A stretch of DNA of 64,000 bases. Origin: Monosporascus cannonballus (lineage: Eukaryota; Ascomycota; Sordariomycetes; Xylariales). The DNA lies in NCBI GenBank assembly GCA_004154925.1, contig QJNS01000048.1, positions 1 to 64,000 of the forward strand, in the 5' to 3' direction. Position numbers and translations under genes: made by a program. Shown here in pieces: positions 1 through 11,508 of the stretch (its first letter is position 1; every line of letters begins with the position of its first letter). The notes beneath the pieces are model-generated. The model was not told the origin of the DNA. It was given only the letters and a program-made list of their open reading frames with translations, and did no database searches.

Positions 1-2241
1 GGGGGGTGTAATTATGGACGTAGGTATTCCTGGCAGAAAATATTGAGTTTTGGGTCGCTAGACTCTTTCCATCTTGTCCACGTTCGTTTGAAGCACCCTT
101 GCTACCATATTCAAGCTTGCCATTTACTGGCAGTATGGTATACGTCCTGTCCCGTTTTCTTATCCTAGCCGCTTCTTTGGTTCGTTTCCATTCGGAGTTC
201 CGTCAGGCCTCCTTGGTGTTACTTTTGGTGAACGGCTCGCAAGACATCTAACGAATCTGACGTATATAACGCGGCTTTCTCGGCTCTAAATCGCAAGCCT
301 TCGAGATCATGCAATGACATTGGCGACGACGACCCCCCACAAACTACATGGGTTCTTAGGCTTCGACGAAGAGTGTTCGGCCCATCTACTGAGATGTTCG
401 ACTTCGACTTGCTTCTCATTCATTATTTATGGATGCTGTCACACTTACTAGGGAGCAGATACACAGCTCTTGAGGGTATATTGACTTGTAGGAAGCTAGG
501 AAGTGTTGATCCCACTTGTTGTGGGCGATCCACTGATATATAGGGCTCTAGGGCTTCGGAAGAGGAACAAGGTTGTTCCGGATGATCCCTGAAGCTGATA
601 GGGGTGCCCTTTTCTGTGACAGATGCGCTGGGACTCGTCGCTAACCTTGTGTAAGCTTCTCTTTAATGTCTCGACTCGGATATTGCGATTTCTGCCGTTT
701 TCTCCAAGTCACAGACCAGTTTCAGGGAGCCGTCGACGGGTATCATGAGACTAATTCGATGCCCCCTTTGCCCTTATAATCCTAGGGCCACCAATGAACG
801 CCATTTCAAGGCCGTTCAAAATCATCAATAACCGCTGATAGTTGCGTTAATAGTTCTAATACCGTATTTAAACCTAGTAGCAGATTAGAATTATAGAGAG
901 ATCAACAAATTATCAATAATTTTAACATAAAATCCAAGACTGTTTGATGTGTTTAAATGGCGGGTTGCATTTTAATCCTATACCAAGGAAGAATGGCTAG
1001 GTGACTAGGGATTCATTGGAAAGGATCGAATATAGCGATCTCGCCTCCTTTTTAGGTGATTATTATGGTGATATAAAAGAAGCATACATCACTTACATCT
1101 ATGCTAACAATTTTGTCGCGTGACTTTGTTAGGGGATGTATAACTACAGGCTTTTAGCCAACGGGATGAAGATAATAGGGAACAATGATAGGATATTGAC
1201 ACAAGCTTGCTTGTAAAAAGTCGTAGTTCGCATAATAGTATATCTCTCTAGGGGAATTGAGTCTGTATCCAACACAGGTTGAAACGAGTGAGATTCAAAA
1301 TTTGGTAATTAGCGTTGCGGGCTCGGAACTACTAATGGACATATAATCGTGCACAAAATGTGGGTCACCAGATACCCCTATTCTAACCCCTATTTCAACA
1401 GTCCTGTACATGATAGTCCTGTATTCCGCAATCAGTATCGCAGTAGATTGTGTTCTATAGAAATTGATGTTGAGCCCGTCATTCGCGGTGCTCGACTTCT
1501 CAACCAAGAAGCAGACATTACGTTTCTCCACATCCGCGTAGACGGGACCAAAGGATGAGTTGAGAGACGACGCTTCTACCGACCTAGCCCCGTTCCACCA
1601 GGGGTAGTTGGAAGCTTTGTGCCAAGAGACTTCTACCTTGGGAGCCACCTGAGTTGAGATGGAAGAAGGCCGTGTTCCCGGGGTTACCTAACGGTGTGCT
1701 GTGGGAGGCATGTCATGGATAGAGACTCTAGGGTTAGGGCTACAGTAGAGAGTACTCCCCACCGAGGACTTTCAGGCATTTCCTTGACCGGAAAACTGTG
1801 CGAAGGATAAGGGAGTGAATCAGGGAAACGCATGAGATCGTATTATGCTCCCGGTGCTCACCACGATGATGCTCGGGAAGAAAGGTCACACCATCCGATT
1901 TTTTCCTATCTTACCTAAGGAGGAAACAAGTGATTCGAATGATGTGAGCAAACAAGTAGACTCAGTATGAATAACCATCGCCCGCTATCCTTACCTCTAA
2001 CTTGATGAAGTGTAGTCATTCACCGTTGCTGTCTCCTTGAGACTCTGGGGCTCTGAATCACATACTAGAACTGTACTAATTCATCGTTTGCTCTCGACAG
2101 GCTTATCAACTACTATATATTCGCGACCTAGGCACGTAGGTTTGCCTATAGCTAGTCATGATCTTCTTGCAAAGCATTCTGTGTCGTATCTCTCAAATAA
2201 TCTATTCAGAGCAAGCTTGAACTTCCTAACGATAAATTGCA
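1..2241. other. Intergenic region, no supported gene
   Basis: About 2.2 kb of mixed composition with no frame that looks coding. The longest frames (117 codons on the minus strand at 1648-1295 and 69 codons on the plus strand at 1349-1558) overlap each other, have no recognisable motif and no convincing codon bias. The last part holds the presumed promoter and 5' UTR of the ankyrin gene starting at 2242. I recognise no transposon termini here. Confidence 0.5.
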
Positions 2242-3978
2242 ATGGCTACCTGGAGAATTCCACTAGATCTGTTCCGCCCCCATATTACGCAGTATCTCGA
2301 TAACGCGACGCGCTTACATCTCTGTTTAGCCTGCAGGACATTGTGCGATGATCTACTTCCTCCCCTCCTCCGTGACGACGCACTGGAAGGTCAACACAAT
2401 GCCGCCTGGGATGCAATCAAGCGGGACGATAGCAACCAACTGATGAGAATATTCGAAATAGCTTATGAACACTTGGGAGCGGACATGGATACACTCATCT
2501 CAGAGATGCCGGGCATCTTCGAGATCTGGGTCCAGTATGCCGCTAGTACCGTTGGCGACTCCGGGCATGAGTGCCTTCAGTACCTCCTTGAGCGCAGCGC
2601 AGGCAGATGGATGCCTACGCGCCGGACGGCCGCGGAGGCAGTGGAGGCTCACAACCTGCCTGCTCTGAACTTGCTGCTAGGAAGAGGGGCGCTCCTGGGA
2701 ACCCCCGACCACGAACACGAGGTCGAGCCTCCGCCGCTATTCAGGGCTAGGTCGGCGGCGATGGTCCGGTTCCTCGTAGACAACGGCGCCGACCTTCATG
2801 AGATCTGGGATGGCCGTAATGCTCTACACTGGCACTGTGACGAGAAGCACACTTCGCCGGCTATCATCGAAGTGCTTGTGGAGTTGGGCCTAGGAGCCGA
2901 CGACTTGGATGAAGAACCAACCGTACTGCCGGCTAAGCCACGTACCTGGAAGTCAGGGATGCCGGGAGATGTGGATCACCAGAATTTTTCGAGACAGCGC
3001 TTCCGTACTACGCCTCTAGGAAGAGCAGCGTCGAGGGCGAACGTAGCGGCTGTACGGACTCTCCTACGGCTAGGGGCAGATCCGCGCAAGCCGTCTCCTG
3101 CGCGGCAGGCTGCGGCAAACGCTATAGGGGGCCCACTAACTCGTTACCACTTCACTTCGCCTCTAAATATGTTTGACGAAAATCGCTTGGGAGGCCCAAA
3201 CGGCAGCTGCCCTTGGAAATTCCACTTGTTTCCCGAGGACGAGGAAAGGGACGACATGGTGACAGATGATGAAGAAAATGTGTCCCCTGTCCATTCCGGC
3301 TTGCATTTCTGCCGCGGACGTGGCAGAAATTGGGACTCTAGAGTCTGCAACTGTTCTTACGGTTGGTACGGGGAAGACCTCAGTGGCGATGGACGCGATG
3401 GTATTCTCGACACCGTCTCCAAGCGCAAAGCCGTCTACCTGGAGCAGGTGAACAGAGTCGGCCGGCGCCTCGTCAAGTGCGCGAAGCTCCTTCTAGAAGC
3501 GGGCGAGCCGGACGTGGATTACGACATCTGGCGGGACCTCAATGAAGTTCTCCAAGGCGTTATGCTACCCATAGCCTTCTGCTACGGTGCCGCGGGTGGT
3601 GTGATGTGGGATTACGCCCGAGGGGATACTTGGCCGCAAATGGTCGAGTCGCTGGGGGATTTCGACCTCGCGCCGTGGGGCGAGCTCTTTGAGCTTCTCG
3701 TAGAAGCCGCACCTGCAACCGGCCTCGGTCGCGATTACAAAAATCTCCCTGGCACTGGCCAAGACCGCCTCATGCACTACTTGGATTGTTTCGATTTAAA
3801 GGGTGTTGGGGATTGCTTAATCAGACACTTTAGGCTCAGTCCTGAACCTCTAGCAGCTATACGAGGCTACACCAACGCAAGTATCAGAGCAGCGAGAAGG
3901 CGCTATGAGTGGGAGGCGAGATTCCGGATCACGGTTCTCAACGAGGCGCCGTGGAAAAGGGAGGAAGACAGTGCCTGA
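2242..3978 (+). CDS. F-box-like / ankyrin-repeat protein
   Basis: Uninterrupted 578-residue frame. Residues 1-45 (start MATWRIPLDLFRPHITQYL) resemble a fungal F-box-like N-terminus: an initial Pro-Leu-Asp-Leu segment, then a Leu/Cys-rich helix and Pro-Pro-Leu-Leu. Ankyrin-type units follow: residues 137-153 (HNLPALNLLLGRGALLG), 171-198 (SAAMVRFLVDNGADLHE then NALHWHC), about 205-220, and 257-285 (TPLGRAASRANVAAVRTLL). Between residues about 300 and 400 the repeats give way to an acidic stretch (DEERDDMVTDDEEN) and a Cys/Trp-containing linker (FCRGRGRNWDSRVCNCSYGW). The C-terminal third is unassigned. Such proteins usually mediate protein contacts, and with an F-box could be substrate adaptors for SCF ubiquitin ligases; that role is inference. 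The start follows GCA just before ATG and is the first ATG of the conserved-looking N-terminus. No introns are needed. No neighbouring gene suggests a pathway. Confidence 0.8.
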   Translation: MATWRIPLDLFRPHITQYLDNATRLHLCLACRTLCDDLLPPLLRDDALEGQHNAAWDAIKRDDSNQLMRIFEIAYEHLGADMDTLISEMPGIFEIWVQYAASTVGDSGHECLQYLLERSAGRWMPTRRTAAEAVEAHNLPALNLLLGRGALLGTPDHEHEVEPPPLFRARSAAMVRFLVDNGADLHEIWDGRNALHWHCDEKHTSPAIIEVLVELGLGADDLDEEPTVLPAKPRTWKSGMPGDVDHQNFSRQRFRTTPLGRAASRANVAAVRTLLRLGADPRKPSPARQAAANAIGGPLTRYHFTSPLNMFDENRLGGPNGSCPWKFHLFPEDEERDDMVTDDEENVSPVHSGLHFCRGRGRNWDSRVCNCSYGWYGEDLSGDGRDGILDTVSKRKAVYLEQVNRVGRRLVKCAKLLLEAGEPDVDYDIWRDLNEVLQGVMLPIAFCYGAAGGVMWDYARGDTWPQMVESLGDFDLAPWGELFELLVEAAPATGLGRDYKNLPGTGQDRLMHYLDCFDLKGVGDCLIRHFRLSPEPLAAIRGYTNASIRAARRRYEWEARFRITVLNEAPWKREEDSA

Positions 3979-4020
3979 TTTAGAGCAAAGGGAAACGATA
4001 TCACCTGCGACCAATTACGG

Positions 4021-4145
4021 CAATCCCTCCTCGGTTGGTTGGGAAGCTAACAGATTATGAGAGGAGGGATTGAGTATGGAGGTGGTTGTTTCCCGCCATT
4101 GAGAATGATTTGCTGGGGTATGATATGCCGTCGCAAGGCGACGGC
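4021..4145. other. Two inverted repeats downstream of the ankyrin gene
   Basis: A perfect 12-bp inverted repeat (CAATCCCTCCTC at 4021-4032 and its complement at 4061-4072, 28-nt spacer) is followed by a perfect 8-bp hairpin with a 3-nt loop (GCCGTCGC at 4127-4134, AAG, GCGACGGC at 4138-4145). Both lie within 170 bp after the ankyrin stop codon, so they would fall in its 3' UTR or just past it. Function unknown. Confidence 0.45.
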
Positions 4146-5607
4146 CGTGGGGGAAGGGATGGAGTCTTGATCCCCCCTGATGCCTGCTCACACATGATTC
4201 GGCGATATTTTGGGATTTCTCTTACGTATTTCCCTTTTTAAATGGAACTAGAAACACACGCCGCTGTTACGGAAAGAGGATTCATTCTAGGTGTCGAGTA
4301 TGAATATCTTGCAGCGCGGAGTTGACAGGCATATAATTATGACAGTCTGGATCCATCATAAGGCTCCTGGTTGGGCCGTAAAGCTTTCGCAGAGATTACC
4401 GGGTACTCTGTCATTGGATCTGCCAATACTGGACAATATGAGGTTGTGTTCTATATGAGTACCGTGCAGGACTGTAACCTCGAGAATGGCAACTCAGCGC
4501 TGCCTTATAGCCGCTTATCATGTCTTCTCCTGATATACTTTTAGAATAGGGGTAAACACGCCACACAGCAGTCGTATATATATATATATATATATATATA
4601 GATCTCTCTTCAGCCATCAGATAGATGTCGCCAACTCTCTCTCAAGCGGGGGTCTTAATAGCATACAGAAGTGGTGCTGATACGGGCCCCAAGGGTGCAT
4701 GCGTGGAAGAGTCGAGGGCAGGGTAAATTACGCGAAATTCGACACTGCCAGTAGCCTACAAGCTTCTATGGGATGCAGTCGAAATCCGGGCACGATACCA
4801 TCCTGACCCCGTCCCGGGAGGGGATGGATGAGTGCTGGCTGGCCTAATTATGATACATATGCTGATCTACCTCATAGCCCGCTAAAGCCATAGGACGTGC
4901 GGTGCACCCTTTTCTGGCTTAGCTTAAAGGATGTGGGATGTGTTGAGGAGACTTCAGATGCATAATAGGCCCCCCTGACACTGGCGAGGTCGTCTAATAC
5001 AACGTCTGCGAAACCTGATGCAGACTGCATTTCGTCTCATGATACCTGTCAGTCGAACATGTTCGAGGCGCCCATGAGGGATCATATTACGTCGTTAAAA
5101 ACATATCATGGTGTGCAGACACAAGTGTTCAGAAGTTACAAGTGCCCTTATCAACGGCATGGCCCCCCTTATCATATCATACATCGGCAATGATCCAGAA
5201 GGAGCCACACCGAATATACGGCTTTTGAACACGAGAGCGCCACATTCACCGGACACAATATGGACAATTTCCTCAACTGGTTGGTGATTTTGGTTTGGCT
5301 TTCATCACTTTTGATTGGTACCAGCTGAAGAAACCCACTGAAACCCCATCTTTGATGGCAAAACCCAACGCCCCTCTCCCTGTAGGTATCTCAAAGTCTA
5401 GGGAGTCCATGATACGCCGTACCTCGTCTGAATATTATGTAGAATATATCCATTTATGTGCACACTGATACCCAATTGCAGAGCCCCACTTGGAGCTCAA
5501 GGTTATCTCATGGCCAAACTCGACCAATGAGAAGGCTGGGGTAAGCAAGGGCAACCCCTTGGAGCCAAGAGTTGGGCAGGATGAAGCATTTTCGAGTTTA
5601 TGTCGAA
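4146..5607. other. Intergenic region
   Basis: About 1.45 kb between the end of the ankyrin gene and the convergent 3' end of the RPA34.5 gene. Apart from the (TA)n tract I see no coding frame, RNA gene or transposon terminus. Confidence 0.5.
4573..4601. repeat. (TA)n microsatellite
   Basis: About 29 bp of alternating T and A inside otherwise ordinary intergenic sequence. It produces a spurious Tyr-Ile-rich reading frame on the minus strand. Confidence 0.9.
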
Positions 5608-7555
5608 TTATGACCTCATGCCAGGAACGGAGGGCGGTGGGATAGGAGTCTGCTTGACCTTAGTAGCCGAGGACTTTGTCGCAGTGTCCTTCTTGCTCTT
5701 CTTGTCCTTCTTATCCTTGCTCTTCGATGAGGATGCTGCCTTGGACGGGGTGCCAGTGGATGCAGCAGATGCGTCGGAGGCCATTCTGGGGAAGGAGGGC
5801 GGTACTATGGGCGTCTCCTTCGTGACACTAGCTGGCTTTGAGGGTTTTGAGCTGGAGGGCTTTGATTGATAATTTCCTGACGGCGTAGTAAAAGCAACCT
5901 CAGTCATATTAGCCGTGGACATCGATTTACTTGACTTGTGCCTCTTGGAAGACTGCTCAGGTGTCACCTCCTTGGCCGGAGACTTTCGCTTCAGCTTTGA
6001 ATCGCTAAGGGTTGTTGTTGACTTCTTTGAGGGAGTTGAAGACATAGGAACTGATGATGCAGGGGCATCAGCCATTTCTTCATCGGAATCGCTGTCGGAT
6101 CCGCTCTCTGAATCCGAAGTTGAGGACTCGGAGTCTTCCTGGGCAATAGCTTGTTTAGCGGCTTTCTGTGGCTGGTTCACTACCGACGTAGGCTTATTCG
6201 GCGGGGGAGCCGGGACCCCGATGGGGAAGAATCGCGCTTTAAGATCTTGTGGTTGCTCTCGAACAGCCCTGGACGGAGGAGCATATTGCTCTGACGCCGT
6301 GGAGCTGATGGTGCCCTCCGGGCCGAATTTAGCCATTCGCCGGAGATGTACGGTGGAGTCGATGTCGCGATTCACTGACTCGTCAGCTTTGATCTCACGA
6401 ACTGTTGAAAGGAGCAGCACTTACGAGTGCCGTACTTATCCCCGCCTTTAGACGGGATCAGGAGCTGAATCTGGGTGCTCGTAGCATGCGCCTCGAGGTC
6501 TAATCCGTAGTTGTCACCTTGGTGGCTGAGTATGGGACCGCCCGCTGTGGCCTTTGCTAGATCGATTTCCATCTCCTTCAAGACAGTGATAGGGAGAGAG
6601 GCAGGCGCGGTGAAGTACCACACTTGCTTGCCCTCTAGGTTAGCTTTGTTGAAGAAATCAGCAACCTCCTTTCCAGGGTTATCAGAGGAAGCTTTGCGCA
6701 GCGTGAAATCTGCGTTGTTTAACCAATTTGGGCGCGACCTAGAAAATAACAGAATTAGTTGGGTGCGACATACTGCATAACACGGGCTACCCACAGCTGA
6801 GAGCTTGAACCTGCTGCGGCATTGCCATTGACCTTAGCAACGGCCGTACTGTTGCCGCTCACATCTTTATCACCTTCCTCCTCAGAATCGGGTTCGCTCT
6901 CACTATCACCCTCAGAAGATTCACCGCTGTTGCCCTCATCTCCATTTCCGCCCTGTGTCTTCGCTGCCACTTGATTCTGAACGGCAACGTTGGCACCAGC
7001 TTGCGCATCGTCATCTTCGCTTTCACTTGAGCTGTCTTCGCTCTCGGATTCGCTCTCGGATTCGCTCTCGGATTCGCTCTCTGATTTGTTCGCATTGGGT
7101 AGATTCTTCGCGCCATTGGGCTTTGCAGCCGTCTCGTCACCAGCAGCAGAGGTGGGACTTGTCTCTGACTCGGATTCTGATTCTGACTCTGACTCTGATT
7201 CGGATCCCGACGCTGGTTCAGGCTTGACAGCAGGTTCTTTAGGTTCTTTTTCTCGTCGTGCTTGCGGCTTCGTCCCGTTGACTTTCGCTTCGGGGCCCCT
7301 CTTTTTGATAGCCATTTTCGCATTCAACTTCTTCCGAGCAGCATCAAGATCGTCGTCATCGTCGCTATCGCTGCCACTGCTGCTGGTCCCGTCTGAGGCC
7401 CCGTCACTGCTCGTGTCCTCGGTGAATCCTTTCTTGGCGGCATTTTGCTCACGCGCACGCGAATGAGAGCCCTTGGATGAAGCGGCAGCCTTCTTGTCAC
7501 GGACGGACGAGGCCATCTTGTCGAGGGAACCTATTTTTACACGCGGCGCCATCAT
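5608..7555 (-). CDS. rpa34: DNA-directed RNA polymerase I subunit RPA34.5 (three exons)
   Basis: Predicted subunit of RNA polymerase I, which in the nucleolus pairs with A49 to form the TFIIF-like module of the enzyme. Exons by hand: 7555-6795, 6738-6425 and 6374-5608, total 1842 nt, 613 residues. Intron 1 (6794-6739, 56 nt) starts GTGGGT, has CTAAT before TAG and is phase 2. Intron 2 (6424-6375, 50 nt) starts GTAAGT, has CTGAC and ends CAG, phase 1. Exon 1 encodes a long acidic Ser-Glu/Asp repeat tract. The family core spans the exon 1-2 junction through exon 3: SRPNWLNNADFTLRKAS, KQVWYFTAPASLPI, KEMEIDLAKA, then HLRRMAKFGPEG. The tail is Lys/Ser-rich and ends PIPPPSVPGMRS, typical of fungal A34.5 proteins. 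Start is the first of two adjacent ATG codons (7555, 7552). Divergent from the Grc3 gene 574 bp away. Confidence 0.85.
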
Positions 7556-8129
7556 AGAGAGAGAACGGAAACACAAAATTGGTGAGTTTAAGGGGAAGAA
7601 AGATGGGGGCTGCAGCGGCAATTCATATGAAAGTAAATGTTCCGCTTGAAGAGTGAATGAACGTGAAGCGTGAACGCGCCGGTTGAAGATGAAAAAGCAA
7701 AAAAAATTGAAATTTAGAAGGTTAGCTACAGAAGTGGGTCCGTGCTTTAGCTCTAGTGGGGCAGGCCAATGCAATCAAGTAGTAAGTACTCTTCAGTGCA
7801 GCCACATGCATTCGAGGTACAGAGAATTAGGTGCCTATCTCACGGCTAAGTAGGTTCCCTAGACCGCAAACTCCAAAAAAAAGAGCGTACATAGTACATG
7901 AAAGGCTCGTCCTCAATCAAGTGGGTACCTACCTACCGGTAGTGCGCAGTAAGAAGTAGGGACCACATTTAACCGCTTAAAAGATATGGCAGGTGCGATT
8001 CGAGAATGAAATTTTGACAAGAGGCCGGCCAGCATGGAAAATAGAAAGTACCTGTTGCTCATGTTCAATCAAGTACAGTATTGAATATACTACGAACTAT
8101 GTCTTGGTAGTGTTGGTATATCAAACAGA
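7556..8129. promoter_or_regulatory. Bidirectional promoter region between RPA34.5 and Grc3
   Basis: 574 bp separate the two start codons. The region holds A/T-rich stretches resembling the RRPE-type element of ribosome-biogenesis genes: AAAAAAATTGAAATTT near 7699-7714 and GAAATTTTGAC near 8008-8018. I see no clear TATA box on either side. Assignment as a shared promoter is inferred from the head-to-head arrangement. Confidence 0.5.
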
Positions 8130-10650
8130 ATGGCTAGTAGTAAACGCAGGAGGCTTGATATTACACAATCACCCCCACGTGAGTTTACAATTGCTCGGGT
8201 TCTTTGGCCATCTACGTTTTCTAATAAGGTGGCAGCTCCAGCAATGAGTGCGTTTGCTTTGCGCAAAAGACTCCTTAGTGCACAAACCGCCAGCAGCCCC
8301 GCCGCCTCAAACATCACTGCTGAACAGCCTGTCAAAGATGACACTGCATTACCGACACCAAGCACTGAGGGCCGAACCCAGGACAAACAAAATCCCAGGA
8401 GGTCAAAGAGGACTCGCCTCGCTCGTGCCCCATCAACTCAGGAAGATCATCCAGCGGCAGACTCAAAGGAGCCCTCATACCCAGCTTCGGTCCCCGAAAA
8501 GGGGCTCCCATCAGACACAGCGTCGCCTTTACCTGCCGAGTCGTCGCCTGCCGTAGGCCATTATGAAACTCCAATTGAGCAGCCGCCGCCCGTTCTTTTT
8601 TCAAATTTTAAACCTTCCAAAAGCAATTGCCAGAAGAGGAAGGATGGCAAGCTTCATCTGAAACTGGTTGATGGAGAGGTTCGTCTGCTCGTGTTCGCAA
8701 TGGGATCAAGCTTACCATGATAGCTAGCGCCTGGTGGTTCTCGGAAGTTATGGCATTTCTGTCGGTTCCGGTGAGATAACAATTAACGGCGCGACACTAG
8801 GAAAATCGGCGAAGATACATTGGGTTGATGCCCCTCTCTGCCATGCGCTACCTGTCATTCGGTGTCCGGAAACAGCGACCTTGGACCTTCATCCCCATCT
8901 AGGTGCTTCAACCCTGAGGGACTTAGGAAGGCTCTCGCCCTGCTTTCGCCGACTGTGGAATGAGACTCCTGAATCGGACTCAACATTTCAAATTGTAAGT
9001 GTATCATGACGCTATGCTGGTATCATATCGGGAGAGCTAATTCCGCCATAGCTCTACACTTCGGCGGATGGGCCGAAGAGAGCATTGCTACAGGATCTTA
9101 TCTCTCCTGCAGAGTGGAATAAAGCGATAGCGAGGTTGGTTAGCAAGTCGGCTTCTAAACCCATATCCGTCATGGTCACCGGGCCAAAGTCTGCTGGAAA
9201 GTCAACGTTCGGCAAATTATTAGTCAACCGACTCGTCACTTACTCACCAAATGGTACCAAGAATAAGAGGATGCCCGACGTCGCCGTCTTAGACCTCGAC
9301 CTAGGGCAACCAGAGTATGGCGTACCCGGCCAGATCTCCCTCATCCGTCTTAACGAACCCGTGTTGCAGCCGTCGTTCTGCCGTCCCTTGCCCGGCGACG
9401 GGTTCGAGTTAATCCGGTCTCACTCATTGGCGTCCATATCACCGGCGTCTGATCCTGATCTTTACATTGAGGCCGCTTGTGATCTCGCGACTCATTACCG
9501 CAACATCCTGGGCACTTGCCCACTGATCATCAACACACCTGGTTGGATACAAGGTACCGGATTAGACCTCCTGACATCTCTGATCGCTGATCTGCGCCCT
9601 GAAGACGTCATCTATATGTCGCAAACCGGTCCAGCCGAAGCTGTAGATGCTCTACAGGAAGCATGTAAAACAGCCACTTTTTCGACCGTCCCGTCCCAGA
9701 CCACGCAGTATACGTCACGCACAGCGGCACATCTACGTGCCATGCAGGCGATGTCATACTTCCACGCAGAAGCCGAAGTTGGCCAGCCTCTGAAAAAATG
9801 GAACACGAACCCTTTGACGACGGTGCCGCCGTGGCTGGTGAGCTACGCCGGCGAAAACCGCGGTATTTTTGGTATCATGCTGTACGACTACCAGACCTCA
9901 CCGGACCTACTCGCCGACGCTATCAACGGCACCATACTAGCGGCGGTCGAAGTGGAAAGCGACCTAGCTTTCCGGGACCTTGTTGACCAGAAGACTGGAG
10001 CCAAGGGCGGCGATGACGATACCCACGGCGCGGATACGAGGATGGATGTAGACGATGATAACGACTACGATGACCCGAAGCCGACTGCAACGCCATCCCT
10101 AGACGAACTCCAGAACCGCCTAACCGTCCCGACACCAGAGGGCCTCCCCTTTATCGGCACCACGCACGGCACCACGCACGGCACCACGCTCGACCCCAGG
10201 TACTCGCGGTTCCTCGGGCTCGTGCTCGTGCGCGGCATCGCCGTCCGCAACAAGGCGCTGCAGCTCCTGACGCCGATCGCGGCTGAAAGGATCGACGAGG
10301 TCAGCACCAGGGGCGGCGAGGTAGTCCTCGTCAGCGGCAGGTTCGACCCGCCCAGCTGGGCGTACACGGAGGACCTGTACTACCGGCGCGGCAGGGCAGA
10401 GGACGATAGCGGTGACGGCGTCAGCAAGGGCGAAGGCGTGGATGACGAGGACGAGCCGATGGAGGTCGTTGAGGACGAGGGGACCGAGGGCGACTCCGCA
10501 TCTGAGGCTGAGGGTGTGGGATCGGGGCTGGACACGGACGACACCCCGACACCCTGGATCGAGGTTCTGCGGGGGAACCAGAAACGCGGCGCGGGGTCCA
10601 AGGCTTGGAGGGTCAGGCGGGATCTAGGGCGTGGGGGGTATGGGGCTTAG
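8130..10650 (+). CDS. grc3: Polynucleotide 5'-hydroxyl-kinase Grc3
   Basis: Predicted RNA 5'-kinase that, with the Las1 endonuclease, processes ITS2 of pre-rRNA. Certain introns: 8679-8727 (49 nt, phase 0) and 8995-9051 (57 nt, GTAAGT...CTAAT...TAG, phase 0). These join DGE to RLVVLGSYGISV and STFQI to LYTSADGPKRALLQDL. A further likely intron, 8179-8235 (57 nt, GTGAGT...CTAAT...CAG), is also a multiple of three, giving 785 residues if spliced and 804 if kept. The kinase P-loop GPKSAGKST is at 9181-9207, followed by a Walker-B-like VAVLDLDLGQPEYGVPGQIS and a later INTPGWIQGTGLDLL. The C-terminal region carries a Gly-Thr-Thr-His repeat, acidic low-complexity (DDEDEPMEVVEDEGTEGD) and ends RRDLGRGGYGA. 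Start ATG at 8130 begins with a basic MASSKRRRL; the second exon part has the family's SAFALRKRL. Confidence 0.88.
10156..10191 (+). repeat. In-frame 12-bp tandem repeat inside Grc3
   Basis: Three copies of a 12-bp unit (GGCACCACGCAC, the last ending CTC) encode Gly-Thr-Thr-His three times (His replaced by Leu in the last). Multiples of 12 bp preserve the frame, so copy number could vary without breaking the gene. Confidence 0.85.
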
Positions 10651-11068
10651 CAAGAAGGAACGTAATTAGGACTGTAACTACAATGAACACAGAAGCTGGT
10701 TCAAAGTTCTGCTACCACATCCAGCCGTATTGCTCCATCCGGCTGCATTGCCACGTCCCGGGAGCTACTGCATCTAGCTTCTTTTCGCTCAGCTTTGCAT
10801 ATCGCGTCTATACGATGCTTATGAATGATATTATCCGTGGGGGGACCAATATCGCTATATTCGACCGCCATCGGCGTGCCTCTCCTTCGGGATTTTCATA
10901 ATAACATGATCTCTCCGGCCGGCTCTGTGGACTGCTAGTATTGACCACGAGCTCATCCTGTACAGAATTAACCAACCTCACTTAAAGATCTGCATAACCT
11001 GCCTGTGGCAGAGAAAAGCGCGTCTCGATCATGATCCAGCGCTATTAATCACCAGTCCAGCGCAAGCT
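10651..11068. other. Intergenic region after Grc3
   Basis: About 420 bp with no supported gene; it should hold the Grc3 3' UTR. I see no hairpin terminator or repeat of note. Confidence 0.5.
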
Positions 11069-11492
11069 CTATAACCTCAACCCACCAGTCACCGGGGCCC
11101 CCTCTTCTCCATCCACCTCGAGGCCGAACTGCTCCATGGACTCGACCTGCGTGAACCACTCGCTGCCGCCACCACGCGATGACCTCGTCGGCGACGTGAG
11201 CCGGTCCTGCTTCTGCACCTGCCCCTGCTCCACCACGGGACCGGGGCGGGCCCGACGAACGGCCGGTACTCGCCTCCGCGCAACCGAACCCAGGGCCTTC
11301 TCGTCGCCGCTCTGTCCCGCAGATCAGGGCCGGGCTGGCTGCGGTTGATTTTTAGTAGCAGGAAGGTCCACCCAGTGAATGGTGGCTCGCTGACTTCTTG
11401 ATCTCTACGATCTTCTGATGGATATATCCAGGGGGGTTCGTCAGGCGATACGTCTTGAACATCACATGGAAGACTTGGCGCGACGAGATCAT
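11069..11492 (-). other. Exon-like GC3-rich frames, possible small gene or gene remnant
   Basis: Two minus-strand frames look coding but are not in the same frame. One is a 46-codon ORF with ATG at 11492 and stop at 11354-11352, containing MFKTYRLTNPPGYIHQKIVE. The other is open from 11323 to the stop at 11071-11069 (84 codons) with strong preference for G/C in the third position; it ends EWFTQVESMEQFGLEVDG and then a Gly-rich tail. A candidate acceptor with a CTGAT branch-like site lies at about 11308, but I found no donor that joins the two in frame. It may be the last exons of a gene whose upstream part is unrecognised, or a decayed gene. No family recognised. Confidence 0.35.
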
Positions 11493-11508
11493 CGTTGGTA
11501 GTACGCAC

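Noticed and set aside
4411..4617. Tyr-Ile-repeat minus-strand frame
   Set aside because: Produced by the (TA)n microsatellite; no coding signal.
6739..6773. 35-nt intron in RPA34.5 starting at GTATGT
   Set aside because: It keeps the frame but is shorter than normal fungal introns; the 56-nt intron with the upstream GTGGGT donor fits better.
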